From NCBI GenBank assembly GCA_944470555.2, contig OX104129.1, forward strand, positions 46,347,998 through 46,411,997: a DNA stretch of 64,000 nt, given 5' to 3'. The notes beneath the pieces were generated by a model. That model had not been told where the DNA came from. It did not search any database and worked only from the letters and a program-made list of their open reading frames with translations. The translations under genes were made by a program, and so were the position numbers. This DNA comes from Heterobilharzia americana. Lineage: Eukaryota > Platyhelminthes > Trematoda > Strigeidida > Schistosomatidae. How positions within the stretch are numbered: the stretch's first letter is position 1; every line of letters starts with the position of its first letter. Of this stretch, positions 52,411-64,000 are shown in pieces.

Positions 52411-53040
52411 ATGGTATGTTCCAGTGACAAATTGAAGGTAGAGTTGAGAATAGTTGAAAGATGCTCACGGGACAATGAATTTCTACAAGCATTATTCAGC
52501 AGACATGGAGAAGCAGAAGACAGAAGGTCGAACAAAGTTATGGTCATCAAAAAACCTGTAAGCATTCATCCCAGATTCAAAGGTGATGAAGTCGAAAAAA
52601 CTATCAGCAGACCATTGAGAGCACAAACGACTAGAACTTTCCCTGTAACCAAGTTAACTCATGTGTACCAAACAATTTGATATTTAGTTCAGTCAAAGTG
52701 AACAAGTACACTTCCTTTGCTATCTCCAAGTGTGCACATCAGTTTATATGTAGCAGAGATATTAGACGCAGAAAAATAAAGCAGTATCTTGAATTTTCTG
52801 CTCACATTCGAAAAATCTACGGCTAAGTGGAAGTAACATTCTGAACAGCTGAATTCCTTGGCAACTGACTGTCACTAGACATCAAGTGAACGTCTTCTAT
52901 TTCTTCAATATAACAAACAAATAAACAGATTCAGTTCTGCTGAAGTCTACAGATGCCACTGCCATCAAACGACTCAAAAACAACTTACTTATCAACAGAA
53001 AAGCTGTATTCAACCTCTGTCTACCCTGACAACACTCCTC
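52411..53040 (+). mobile_element. Penelope-like retroelement remnant
   Basis: The plus strand encodes HPRFKGDEVEKTISRPLRAQ and TTRTFPVTKLTHVYQT, then, out of frame, a segment like FAISKCAHQFICS. This order (P-F-K-G-D, L-R, TFP, then a C-x-Y/H-Q-F-x-C segment before the nuclease YIG motif) resembles the linker and the start of the GIY-YIG domain of schistosome Penelope-type elements. Several stops follow. The assignment rests on remembered family patterns. Confidence 0.5.
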
Positions 53041-56000
53041 GACTGTTGATTGATTACACCAGCCTTTATCAACCTTAGCTACTTATTCCCTCACTCGCGT
53101 CTAGTTGTCTCATCTTTTCTTCTTATCTAATGTTTTTAGCAAACTGAGTTTAATATCTTGGTTATTCATTGTATGACCTACTAGTGTAGACTTATAATTT
53201 AAAGTTCCCTAATACTTTGATCAGTGCTGTTGTTGTTTTTATTCACAAAACATCCAGTGTAATATGTTTTGACGATATTTTACTGTTTATTAAAGTTTCT
53301 TGAATTTTCCGTTGTGATTTCCTGATCGTGTATGAGTATTTTTGTGGATGTTAATCACTGACTGATATTCTGTTTCCTATCGATGAATTAAAGTATGTTA
53401 AATTTCCAATGAAACTGTATATTTTGGTTTTCTAGATTTTAGCTGGTTGACAAAATACTGTCAAAATGAAAAGAATCCATTGTATCCTGCACATAATATG
53501 TTTCTTTCTCTTGACTAGCGATAATTTGCTGAAATCAGAAGTTGCATTTGTTGCTCATAGATGAAAATATGATCTGATGAAGCATAAATATTATGTTAGC
53601 ATATGCATACATTGTAAAATTATTTTATCAAGTTTTGCGTATACTCAATGAATACCAGTTAAAAAATTGAGCTGGACTGGACTCGTTATCTAGAACTCGT
53701 TTTTTAAAAACTAATAAGTCAGGGAAAAAAGACTAATCTTGTTACAGCTGTATATATAACAGCCATATCACTGTTCTAATTCTTAGAATTGACTCTTTCA
53801 AAAACATCAAATTTGCCATGCCATTCTTGTAGAAGATGGGCCGCAATAAGTGAGTTTTTAGAACCTGAAGTCATGTAAGATGTCTTTACAATGATGAGAC
53901 TATAAGCAGTCACAGCATCATCATCAGTTTGACTGATAAAAACAGCAAAGAGAGGTTGGAGGAAAATATTATGGCAAGGAAATTTCATTTTTACCTATAG
54001 AACTTCCTATTCAAAAATCTTGTTATATGCCGATATGTGTCTTTAATTTCCTGTTAACAGACGATTCTAGTAATTTGTACCAATAATGCCCATTATTCAT
54101 TCACTAGTATGCACACTAAATTATTCGTCTACGGATATAAACATTTTCAAAAAGTCATGAAAATCTCTCCGTAAACCTAACACACAGGAGTTCCGTGAGC
54201 ACATTTGTGATAATCACACTAAGTTGATTGATAGGTGATAGTATACACTGGATGTAGTCAAAAATTAACTTTATATAAAATATCCCCACCATCTGAGGTA
54301 TTTCGTTTATAAATTTGACGGGGTTAACTTTCTAATTTTAGGCAGTGGAATGAATTTTACTTTACAGCAGTTGATCGGTTTTCGTCATTAAGGCTGGATA
54401 ACAAAATGTTTCTTAATTATCTACAGTCATTCAATGGTGTTGAAGAATTTTTCGATGTTTTTAGCCTATGATTATGGAAGTCTAAGGTAGAGAAATAGCC
54501 AAGGTATTTTTACACAAATTTCATATATTCTGAGAAGTGATAGTCAGCTCAAATTCCTCAGAAAATAAATTACATGATGAAATTAATTTTTGGCCTTCAA
54601 CAGATACATTTTTCTGATTCTTGCATCGAAATTAATGAAAATGACGAAAGTAGACTTCAGGCATTTAAGATGAACAGCCTAGTACAAGGAAGAAATATTA
54701 TCCATCTGTAACACATACAGGTGAAGTGAACTGGATGAAGTATTAGTGAAATGTTAAAAATAACTTTTGAGGAGAAAAGCGGAACACGATTTCCTCAGTC
54801 CTTAATTACTGAGTTGAGATCTAACTGTTATTATGTTGATATACAAAAATGACATCATACAGGTTAGGATAATTTCTGGATGTAGCAGTAAATTTTGTCA
54901 TTTCATTCAACTATTTTTCGGAGATTCCAACTGTTTATTGCATCAGGTAAAAAAAAACAACCTTACTAATCAAATTACATGTTTGACATCTAATTAAAAT
55001 AAAACGGTCCATCTTCATAGGTGATGTTATTTTTTTATCACAGAAACATTGTTGACATATGTGTGTCTACATCATGTTTTAATGAAACAATTTCTCGAGA
55101 AACTAACTGTAAACTTCAATCTATCAACTTAGTATGATGAGGAAAACTAAATTAGGAAACTTAATTTTATTCTCATCACTCGATATGACTGAACTGAGCT
55201 TGGTCATCTTATTTTCCTTTTCGCCCTTTCGCTTTTTGTCCGCTTGAACTACTATTTCAATTTTTCAATTAATTTCTCTCTCCTCTCTTTTCCTCTTAAT
55301 AACTATTGTGCATAGAAAGAGCATCCTAGGGACTTAATATTTTTTCACTTATCAATTACATATAAGTCTGGTAGTACTATTCTTATTTCATATTTGTGTC
55401 ACGTAGTTTCTCTGTGTGTGTGATGTACAAAAAATCATGTTCAAATTTGATGAGGGTATGAATATTTATTATTTTTAAATAGCTTGACACTTATCAGCAA
55501 GCGAAGGGACCTTTCGCGAGAAAGAATACATCATCACACGACAAACCAGTTTACATTCATTGTTTTCTTGTTACGGAAGGTGAATGCTTGATGGGTAGAG
55601 GTGATAACTGAATATGTTCGTAGCAGAAACCCTTTTAACACTATTAGTTCGTAAAGTAATGTATATAATGCAGAAAAGACTGAAAAGGATATAAGTGTAC
55701 TTGATTAAGAAAAATGAATGTTGTTCATCTTTCTATAGACTAATTTGTTAGTTACGTGTTTCGAGGAAATGTAATTTGTAAGCTTGATAAGTTTCTGAAA
55801 TTACAGTATCAGGTTTTTTCCATTAACTGGGTTAAAAAAACTAGTATTGATTACGATTACCTTTTTACTACTTGGAAAATCTTATTGTTTGTCTTAAATG
55901 GTCGAGGTAACTTGCAGTGGCAAAATCACCTGTCCCTCAAGGTATTAGAACATGGAGCTTTTGGTAGAATTCCTCGGTGAATTTAAGTCTTCATATGTAT

Positions 56001-56059
56001 TTCTTCCTGTTAAACCATTTTTAAGTTAGAAGAGGATAAATAAGCCTTGTACAAGAGGT

Positions 56060-56235
56060 GGTTATCGCGCCTCCATGGTCCAGCGGATAGCAATTTTGGA
56101 TTTGTAGCAACTGGTACGAAGTTCCAGTCTCAGTGGGAACGAAATCCCTCACTGGGGTGCAGGTGCATCCAGCTGATGAGTCTTGAACAGGACAAACGAG
56201 CATCCTGGATTCCTCTGTTAGCCACAATCAAGTGA
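56060..56235 (+). repeat. Sm-alpha-like SINE, most complete copy
   Basis: It has a tRNA-like 5' part with an A-box-like TGGTCCAGCGG (near 56078) and a B-box-like region around 56118-56128. These are followed by CTCAGTGGGAACGAAATCCC, TCACTGGGGTGCAGGTGCATC, the hammerhead-like core and TGGATTCCTCTGTTAGCCAC. Length and order agree with the S. mansoni Sm-alpha family, which is known to contain a hammerhead ribozyme. Confidence 0.78.
56161..56215 (+). ncRNA. Degenerate hammerhead ribozyme within the SINE
   Basis: The core CTGATGAG is intact at 56173-56180. Helix strands ATCCAG (56167-56172) and CTGGAT (56205-56210) are perfectly complementary, and stem II (GTCT/GGAC) can form. The second core strand reads AAAC directly after GGAC rather than GAAAC, and the cleavage triplet is ATC instead of GTC. 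It is therefore probably inactive. Confidence 0.7.
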
Positions 56236-59200
56236 ATAATGACAACGAATATTAAGCCAGTATCGAGGCATTAGCACAGAAATCCATATTCCAACAATGT
56301 TCAAACAATTTGATCCAGTATAGTAGCGGTAAATTACAAGTTTATCATAAAACGGCAATAAACGCCTTACGTTTCCTTAAAAACTGCAAAAACCATTGTG
56401 TTTGGTAGTGACAATGATATGAAGTAATTATTAACAAATCGAAAAACCTCATAGTTGTAATCAGTGTTCTCAGATAATTTTAACGCCAAGTCTGATATTG
56501 GAACTTATTTCCACAACTACTTACAAAAGGTTGAGTTAGGGATAGGATGTGTTTGTATTCTAAAGCTCTTTACATTTTTGAAAAGTGGAAGCATTTTCAC
56601 AATATTTACAAGTGGAAGATTGTGGTTAAGAATATGAAATCTCACAATCAGTTTTTAGAATTAGTCAAGTTAAAATAGTCAAGGAAGTAAATGAAAAGAG
56701 GTGGTGCACTAGTATTGCTGCACACTCAAACTCTGAGACCTACAAAAGTCATCACTGAGGTACAGAGATTAAATCACTGTCAAAATGTTTAGAAACACCT
56801 GATCATTTATTGCTGCATCTATTCGTTAATAAACAGAAAAAGCAGTGACATACTCAACTTTGCAGTGGTATTATAAAAATTCCATATGATGGCTGAGGTG
56901 GGAACTAACCTTGCATAATTATAGTAATTGCTAGGATGTTCTAGCGACTGATATCTGGACAGCTGAACATTACAAGGCCATATTCTCATTAAACCACGAG
57001 AAAGTTCATTGTTTTTATTTAATGACGTTGAGATGCTACATGAACTCTTACTTCTGACTATTGGTGATGGAGTAAAATACGAACCAGAAACCATGGTTTC
57101 TAAAATAAGAAAAAATAGAACCTTTTTTAAAACAGAAACAACTTTTGTAATTAGATTTTGGCTGATTTCAAATTTGCTCAAACTATATCATAAATCAATG
57201 AGAAAATTAGTTATATATTATGTCAAAATTTGAAAGCATAAGATCTCTCAGGAGAGTAGAGAAGAAAGCAACTGGCTTCTATGTTTCTGTTGTTGCGTAG
57301 CTGTTGTTTTTTGCTACTGTAAAAATTATATTCTATTAGTAAACTAATCGAGTTTGACCAAACAATCAATCATAATAAAAAGGTCTGATAGAAGGGTCTT
57401 CGTCTGTGTCCTTCTAAGGAGAATCGGGACATTGTTGCCTGAAGTTTTCTAATGGTAGGTGAAGGATGATTTTGTAGTCAGTAGAAGAGAGAAAATAATA
57501 GAACAAAAAAGTAGGAGTAATTACGAGATTGAAATTTCCTCCTGTTTGCCTTTCTTTTAGGTAATGTCATACAAGACAAAGGTGTTCTTAATTAGAAAAA
57601 TGTTAAGTAGTAAATAGGTTAATAAGTTATTCTGTCAAGCTTTTTTTCAGTAAATAGTTTGCGTATTTTTCTCAAGAAGGTCCTTTTGTAAAGCATTTGC
57701 TTTAGTTGTTAGGCTGTCTTTTAGACAAATTTCAGTTGTAGGCGTTAATAGGGATGAGAAAGGGCTGTTAAATTTTTATCATAGTATGATATGATTTGGT
57801 GTAGTTTGAGGTAGTTTAGTATTTATAGATACATACCTTTTGTACATTGTTTTGACTGCGCACTGCCTTACAGTAACAGTTAAGTCTTACCGTGTGTTAT
57901 TACAACCATTAGGAAAAAATTAGAAAGAGAATAGCAAGTTTGTTTATTACAATTAAGTTATTGCATAAGATTCTCCCTATTTATAAAACTGAACACTGTG
58001 TTATTGCTCTGATTGGATTTATCAAATAGCTGGAGTCAAATATTCGATGAGAGAGAGATCGGTGATTAGGATTACAAGTACTGTTGTGCTTATGACATAT
58101 CTCGTAGCAATTTTCATGGCTTATGCAAGTCAACTGATTGCACAACAATCTGTTTCTATTAGCAACGGACTCGCAGATTAATCTTTCGAAACATTTTTGG
58201 AATCAACCAATTCAGAGGTGAGTGAACACGTCCAACGATGACAGTGGGTGATAGTTAGGCTAAATTGTCAACAGGCGAAATTTTAAATTATCAGATTTCA
58301 ACCTAGTGACTAGTTGGTAACAAACTTACTGAAGACTTGATAACATTAGGGAAGGATTGGTGTGTAGCAGCGGATTTGCGATTCTGTAGAGTTCCAAACT
58401 GGAGGCAAATGTGCTTTCACATACATTGCTTCCCCATTAATTTAAAAATACTAGTTGACAGTTTGATAAGTAACAAGATAATTCAATCCATTAGAAACCA
58501 CAAAATGTATTACAGTTCAGGAGGAATTATACTGTTATTTAGTTGAGACGCCCAGACTGTTTGCTTTAAAATCTTTCTGTCAAAAATGTTGACTAGGATC
58601 ATTCATAATATGTTCATTGCATTCATGATACAACCTTTTGTTCAATAAACGTTTCAGTTTTCTTTACTGAAGGTCTAGCCAAGTAGTTTTCATAGTGCGA
58701 AAGAGCAACGATGCACTAAAAATGATTTCTGGAAAGTGATAAACAAGATTCTGAAATTTAAAAACATTTCCTAATACTTATATGGGATCAACAGTATCCC
58801 CTATTGTGGTAGGCATATTTACGGATTTTAGGAACGGATGGCTACTCGAAAAGTACTGTTCGATATGCAGATGTTATGTGCAATATTGAAGTACAAACAC
58901 ATACGTAGTTTCTTCAAACACATAAATTTAGTAGTCGAGGCAATCCAACTGACTTTTGAATTAGAAAACGGTGAAAGGGGATTTAGAAATGTTGATTCTA
59001 GAATCAAACGAAAACAAGATGGAATTTTAGACATTAGTGTCTACAGGAAACGTAAACACTCAAATTATCACCTAAACTCCAACTAATCCCACTTTTTGAC
59101 AGTTACATGGCTTAGTAAAATGTCGAAGTAACGGGGTTAAGAAACTTACTAGTAAAACAGAAGATCTAAGACACGAAACTAGATATATAAGGACACGTCA

Positions 59201-61589
59201 CTCATCAACAGTTACCCTCATAAATAAGTTTATAAGTTGCTTAAGAATCATGAGAAAAATATGACTAACATTAGTAACACAGGTGTTAGCAGTAGTAAGA
59301 ATAATGTTAATAATAATAGTGGCAATACCGTGAAGGAAGAATCCTAAACCTTTACGGCATTATAATACAAGGTAGGCATCTCTGAGATATTGTGTAGGAT
59401 TCTCAATAAGGCTGGCTGAGATTAGAGTGCCATTTAAACTTACAAACTCACATAGAAATAAGCTTTGTGGATTAAAAGATCCTACAGATCCGATTAAGCA
59501 GAATAATTTAGTTCATCGAGTCGCTCGCAATGATTACGAGGTCAAAGTGATCGGCCAGGGTCAATTAAGCTGTCTGAGCACAAAAACCTAGCTAGATTAA
59601 AATTGGTAGATCGTAAAAGAATAAGGAATTTAAGCGAAAGCTCGTCCATAGGTATGCACACAGTTACATACAAACATACAGTAGGTTGGGATAGAGCAAA
59701 AATCCCCAAAACTAACCTAGAAAGGTGGAGAAAGAGATTGATAACCGAATTTTTGTTTATCGAATAGGTGCCTAATACGTGCAATAGGAATGATACAATT
59801 TGTGTTCCAGACATATGAAAAATCCTTCTACCTGTTTCAAAAAGGAAGTGAGAGAATGAGAACTATATAAACCATGTTTCAAGTTATGGAGCCATCTTGA
59901 TATGACCGATAACAGTAATCCAGTAAATAATACCGTCCCAATATGTGACACACTGTAAACCAACTAAAATGGAATGGTAGTAGACAGTGTGAATAACTTA
60001 GCACATCTGAATTTGTTCAAAATCAACAAGAAGATTTGATGAAAGTCTCTGTAAAGGACGTGCTTTATTTTTTGGAAGGAATGTGCTTTATCCGGCGCCA
60101 TAACTCCAATACTGATGAAGGAATTTCCAGAATCGCTTATGCAGTAATGACTGAGATTAAGTCCGGTGTTAAGTTCAAGTTCCTACATAGTATGTCCTGA
60201 AAAATCGTACGAAAAAGACACAGAAATACTTGAAGAAGGTTAAGCATTTTATAGAACTTGCAATAGTTCAATTCTCTTAGCATAAGAGTTTCCAGGAACA
60301 GTTTCACAAAAATGTCAGTAAAATGTGACTCACTTGTAACGAAATAAGACTTTCACGTCCTGGGACCTAAATGTTTCTTCCAGTGAGAGTAATCCTGTGA
60401 TATCTCATATTTTTCGTTAGAGTTTTAAACCTAATTCTGATAACCATGTGTAAATTATGACGACCGTGGTCGAGTCTTAGAGAAAGTGACCCTTAAAAAT
60501 CCATAGTTTTGCTAGGAAGATTCAGCAGTCTGACAAACAGTGAAAAATACTCGGAAATGGTTGTTTGATAATTATAGCAGCTTCTCAAACTGTGACATTC
60601 AACCTCCAGCTTTCCTCGTTGAAATTTTATGGATTACTGTGTTTATGGTAAACATGAGAAAGAAACCTTTCACACTGATTGTTAGACAAAGCCTAGTTGT
60701 GAGATATGTGAGTCACAAACTGGGGCGTTTGTGTGAGATTCAAAAGCTTAACTGAAACTCTAGTGGGTGCTCACTGTGGCTGCTTTAAGTGACTCTATTT
60801 GAATCATTTTAGTCGTTATATCGCGATGGTATTTCTTAAATGAATTTGCTATTATACTGAGACACTTTTGTCTATTAGAGGAAAACTGTTAGGTTTATCC
60901 AGACAACCGTATTTATATGTGTTACATGTTTTTTTCACATCTGACTTTATTCGGATAGTAGTGACTCCTTGAGAAGTCTTTTGATGTTTGGAATAAAATC
61001 TCAATTATGCACCAAAATTTTCCCAAATACTTGTGAATGAAACTGACATTTACGAAATGTGGAAATTTGAATTCCAGCAAATTTTTCAATTCGGAACATC
61101 ATTAGGCACTTATTTATTCGGTGGCACCGAAACCTGAAACTGAGGATTATTTACTTTTTAATATTTTGGATTTGTCTATTAAGAATAGTATGATCAAATG
61201 TAATATAACTTTATAGTAATAACTCACAGTTTATTCATGGACAAGCGATCAAGAAGTGAAAGACCTAAATTTTCTATGAGTTTTGGTTCACTGTTACGGT
61301 GTATCTTAAGTTATTGAAACATTCATTTTATTATCTGAATACTCAGAGATGTCTCTTTTATGTTGTCCAAACTACTATGAGTTGCTTGATCTAAGGCAAC
61401 ATATTTATATATGTATGTACAAATATGACTTCTGACAACTGAAATCTGATTGAAGAATACAGTTCAAACAATAGGTAAGGCGATCTGACTTCACTGTGAT
61501 TTGTACTTAATATGAATATCAACCGGAATGTTGATGAATGATGATGTATGGCAATCTGAAATCAATAAACAAATACCCTGAAATCTTTA

Positions 61590-61950
61590 AACTGAATAGT
61601 GCTAGTGCTCATTAGTGACTAGCTTCGAGAGGTGATTCCCGAAGTTTCAGTGAGAAGTTGTGGCCGGTGGGGCTAACCAAATCGGATACTATAAAGATAG
61701 TTACTCAACGACGGCGTAGGATAAAGGTCGTGCTATATCACGAACTGACAGAAGTTGGAAATATGGACCACTGAATTTTGGTCCAGAGGCTCAGTATCAA
61801 CGTGGTGGCCACGGAACCTGAAGGTTCTGGGTTAGGTCCCTGGTAAGGTCATGTTTGAGTACTGCTGAGTCCCATCTTAGAAAGAAACAAGGGTCCAGTT
61901 CTCCAAGTTTTTCAATGTTTCTCCAACCGATTTCACTCCACGATGAATAC
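61590..61950 (+). repeat. tRNA-derived SINE, longest plus copy
   Basis: It shares GCTTCGAGAGGTGATTCCCG and the following roughly 150 bases with the copy at 20.6 kb. It then has a decayed A box (GAGGCTCAGTATC), a B-box-like GGGTTAGGTCCC, and the 3' part TTTCTCCAACCGATTTCACT with CACGATGAATACC. Confidence 0.75.
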
Positions 61951-63599
61951 CAACCTGGAATTTAATATGAATGATTAAAATGTGGGTTTCATACCTGTTA
62001 TCACTCCACCCTTTTGTGTTTAGCAGAAATAAAAGTTATCGGCGACACATGGTTAGGTTTATGTTTCCTGTTGCTGTAAAATACTTGATCAGTAGTGTTC
62101 GACTGGAGCTAGACAACTGGAGCCAGACAACTACGTTAATTATTGTCTGATGACGGATGCGTGTACAGAGTTCATTGCTGTAGGGGATCACTCTTGATGT
62201 GAGTAACTTAGCGACAAAGTTTCTAACTTCAACAATGAGGGAAGCAGTTTCGGATCACAAAGGAAACACCAGTTTCGTCATGGTTGTTAACACTCTTAAG
62301 TGACGCGTACCAGCAGACATGTTACCTATTTAAAAGTCTTCCTGTGAACTGGCTTCAGACATCTAACACTTTACACTTTGTCTTCTTTCACCTGACGTAG
62401 TAAACCATCATTGCTGAAATACTAAATTCTTAGCATCAAATTACCTCAGAAACCCAACAGCTGTATCAGACGTTATCTCGTTTATTAATTTGAAAACTCT
62501 TTTTTGCCGGTAAAATCATTTACTTTACGAAGTGACACTGTTTTTCTGGAAGAATATTTATTCGCGTTTATTCTTATATATATCCATAGTTTTCGAAGTT
62601 GACAGTAATCAGTTAAAAAGTTAGTCACTGAGTTAAAGTATTCGTATTTTTAAGTCAGAGCCTTTGAACACTGTCCGTGTATATTTTTCATTACTCAAAA
62701 TGCAGAAACTGATTATTGACACTTTATTCAGTGAATCACTAACCAATAGGTACGGTAGGAATGAGCCAACGTTTATGGTGCAGATATAAGAAATGGTACT
62801 TTTAGTAGAACCAATTAGCTAGAGGTGATAGGACAATACAAAACCGAATGAAAAAGGTTAAATAACTACTCTGAAATTACTCCGTAATATGAATGATACC
62901 AAAAGCTTAATCGAGTAAATAAATGAATATGGTCTATCTATAAATTGTTGCAAACAGATTATTATGACTTTGAGCATACAAGTGACCTTCACTTAAAATT
63001 GATATCGAAATGCCCATTCATCATTTTATCCATTCCTGTAAGTATTCCTTTGAATGTTTTAACATTTAAAAAATAAAAAAATCAATTCTAATTTCAAGAA
63101 CTGTAAGTAGTAGTAACTCGGTAACGTTTAGGACTCAAATAGACTGCCAAAACAGTTTGAAAAGTTTCACGCTATTCACATTTTCAGACTCATCGTATAT
63201 TCTACGACATTTTGGCACCAATGTATGTCGATTGATTACCCTGGTAATAGTTTTCATCTCCCTGTAGATCATTTTCAGATTCTGTATATCTGTAGTGCTT
63301 CACTCCTTTTCAACTAGTAAGTTGTTAGTTCACTATTCAGACTTAAAAACTGTTTCCTCATTTGGGAAATGCTTTATTCAAATATTATAAATCAACAGGC
63401 TCAATATCAAGAATAAATATCATTTAGTGTTGTCATTCTAGTCGTTTATCATTCAATTATTAGTAGAAAAGCTTTCAGTTTGCCAAAAATGCATTTACAA
63501 TAAACTTAAAAGCCATAGAGCTCTAGTGATAGTTGAATATTCATTTCAAGTCAATAAATCTGAAAAGCTTAACGCATTCGTCACTGACTGATATCACTT

Positions 63600-63830
63600 A
63601 GAAATCAAGGAGCGCTAGAGAAGATGTCCCATGCCTGAATGCGACACTTCAGTCATGCTCATCCATGACGGGTGTCACTGGTCGAATCCAGAACCTTCAG
63701 TTTTCGGGACACGCATGTTACCATTATTTCAGCGGGTTGGGATCCAAAGGTTCATATTTTCCTATTTCTATCTAGTGCTCCTAGGTTTTCTATGCTTTTT
63801 CATCTGCTATCAGCCCATGATGAATACTAA
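63600..63830 (-). repeat. tRNA-derived SINE, minus copy with an adjoining 3' fragment
   Basis: The minus strand of about 63600-63760 reads CTGAAATAATGGTAACATGC, ACTGAAGGTTCTGGATTCGA and CCAGTGACACCCGTCATGG. These are the A-box to B-box stretch of the family. A plus-oriented 3' fragment (TGCTCCTAGGTTTTCT...CATGATGAATACT) follows to 63830. Confidence 0.6.
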
Positions 63831-64000
63831 CTTAGACTTACATAATTTGACAGTCGTGTTCTATTGTTAAAATGAAATAGCTTTACTGTGATAAAATAAA
63901 ACGCGGAAGAATGTAGTACTTTTAATTAAACTAATCTTCTTATCATACATCTATCATTCAAAACTTGTAACATATTTTTTTGCCTCATAACATAGATTTT

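Larger units (their letters stand above)
50678..64000. other. No recognised gene; flank or 5' intron of tektin
   Basis: I found no recognisable coding exon here. The missing first tektin exon is expected on the minus strand in this stretch or beyond it. The repeats seen are a Penelope-like remnant (52.4-53.0 kb), an Sm-alpha-like SINE (56.06-56.23 kb) and tRNA-derived SINEs (61.6-61.95 kb, 63.6-63.8 kb). The rest is AT-rich with short chance frames. Confidence 0.5.

Noticed and set aside
52411..52680. 89-codon plus-strand frame as an independent gene
   Set aside because: Its residues fit a Penelope-like retroelement linker, so it is reported as an element remnant.
60350..60440. Possible further hammerhead copy on the minus strand (TCTCACTGG and GTCCCAGGACG)
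   Set aside because: The loop is missing, the helix partner TGGATTCC is absent and the core is not recognisable.

Overview
The window looks like nuclear DNA of a blood fluke (Schistosoma or a close relative). The evidence is AT-rich sequence, a ribosomal-protein gene with a 35-base intron directly after its start codon, a gene with small exons and introns of up to about 11 kb, and repeat families typical of schistosomes: BEL/Pao and Gypsy LTR elements, SR2-like RTE elements, Penelope-like fragments, tRNA-derived SINEs, and Sm-alpha-like SINEs with decayed hammerhead ribozymes. The species cannot be fixed from the sequence alone.

Layout. Bases 1-5.9 kb hold a minus-strand BEL/Pao retrotransposon. 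Its pol frame is open to the window edge, but its gag frame is broken or shifted near 4500. Bases 5.9-8.7 kb show no recognisable gene. Bases 8.7-9.5 kb hold Gypsy-type integrase (minus) and reverse transcriptase (plus) pieces lying back to back. Bases 10053-11411 are the three-exon 40S ribosomal protein S18 gene (plus). Bases 11.5-13 kb hold an unidentified candidate multi-exon minus-strand gene.

From 14937 to at least 50677 the minus strand carries one tektin gene. I reconstructed eight exons by reading tektin-family protein segments and matching splice phases. They total 1,228 bases and encode about 408 residues, spread over about 36 kb. Only the 5'-most coding exon was not found. The introns hold (TA)n tracts, RTE copies, tRNA-derived SINEs, two head-to-head pairs of Sm-alpha-like SINEs, and a 331-base-arm inverted repeat. 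From 50.7 kb to the end I see only repeats: a Penelope-like remnant, one Sm-alpha-like SINE with the best-preserved hammerhead helix, and two tRNA-derived SINEs.

The two identified genes have unrelated jobs: S18 acts in the small ribosomal subunit, and tektin builds filaments inside ciliary and flagellar doublet microtubules. No novel biochemical system was found. The strongest observations are the tektin reconstruction with its altered signature peptide, the start-codon-only coding exon of S18, the paired inverted ribozyme SINEs, and the long inverted repeat.
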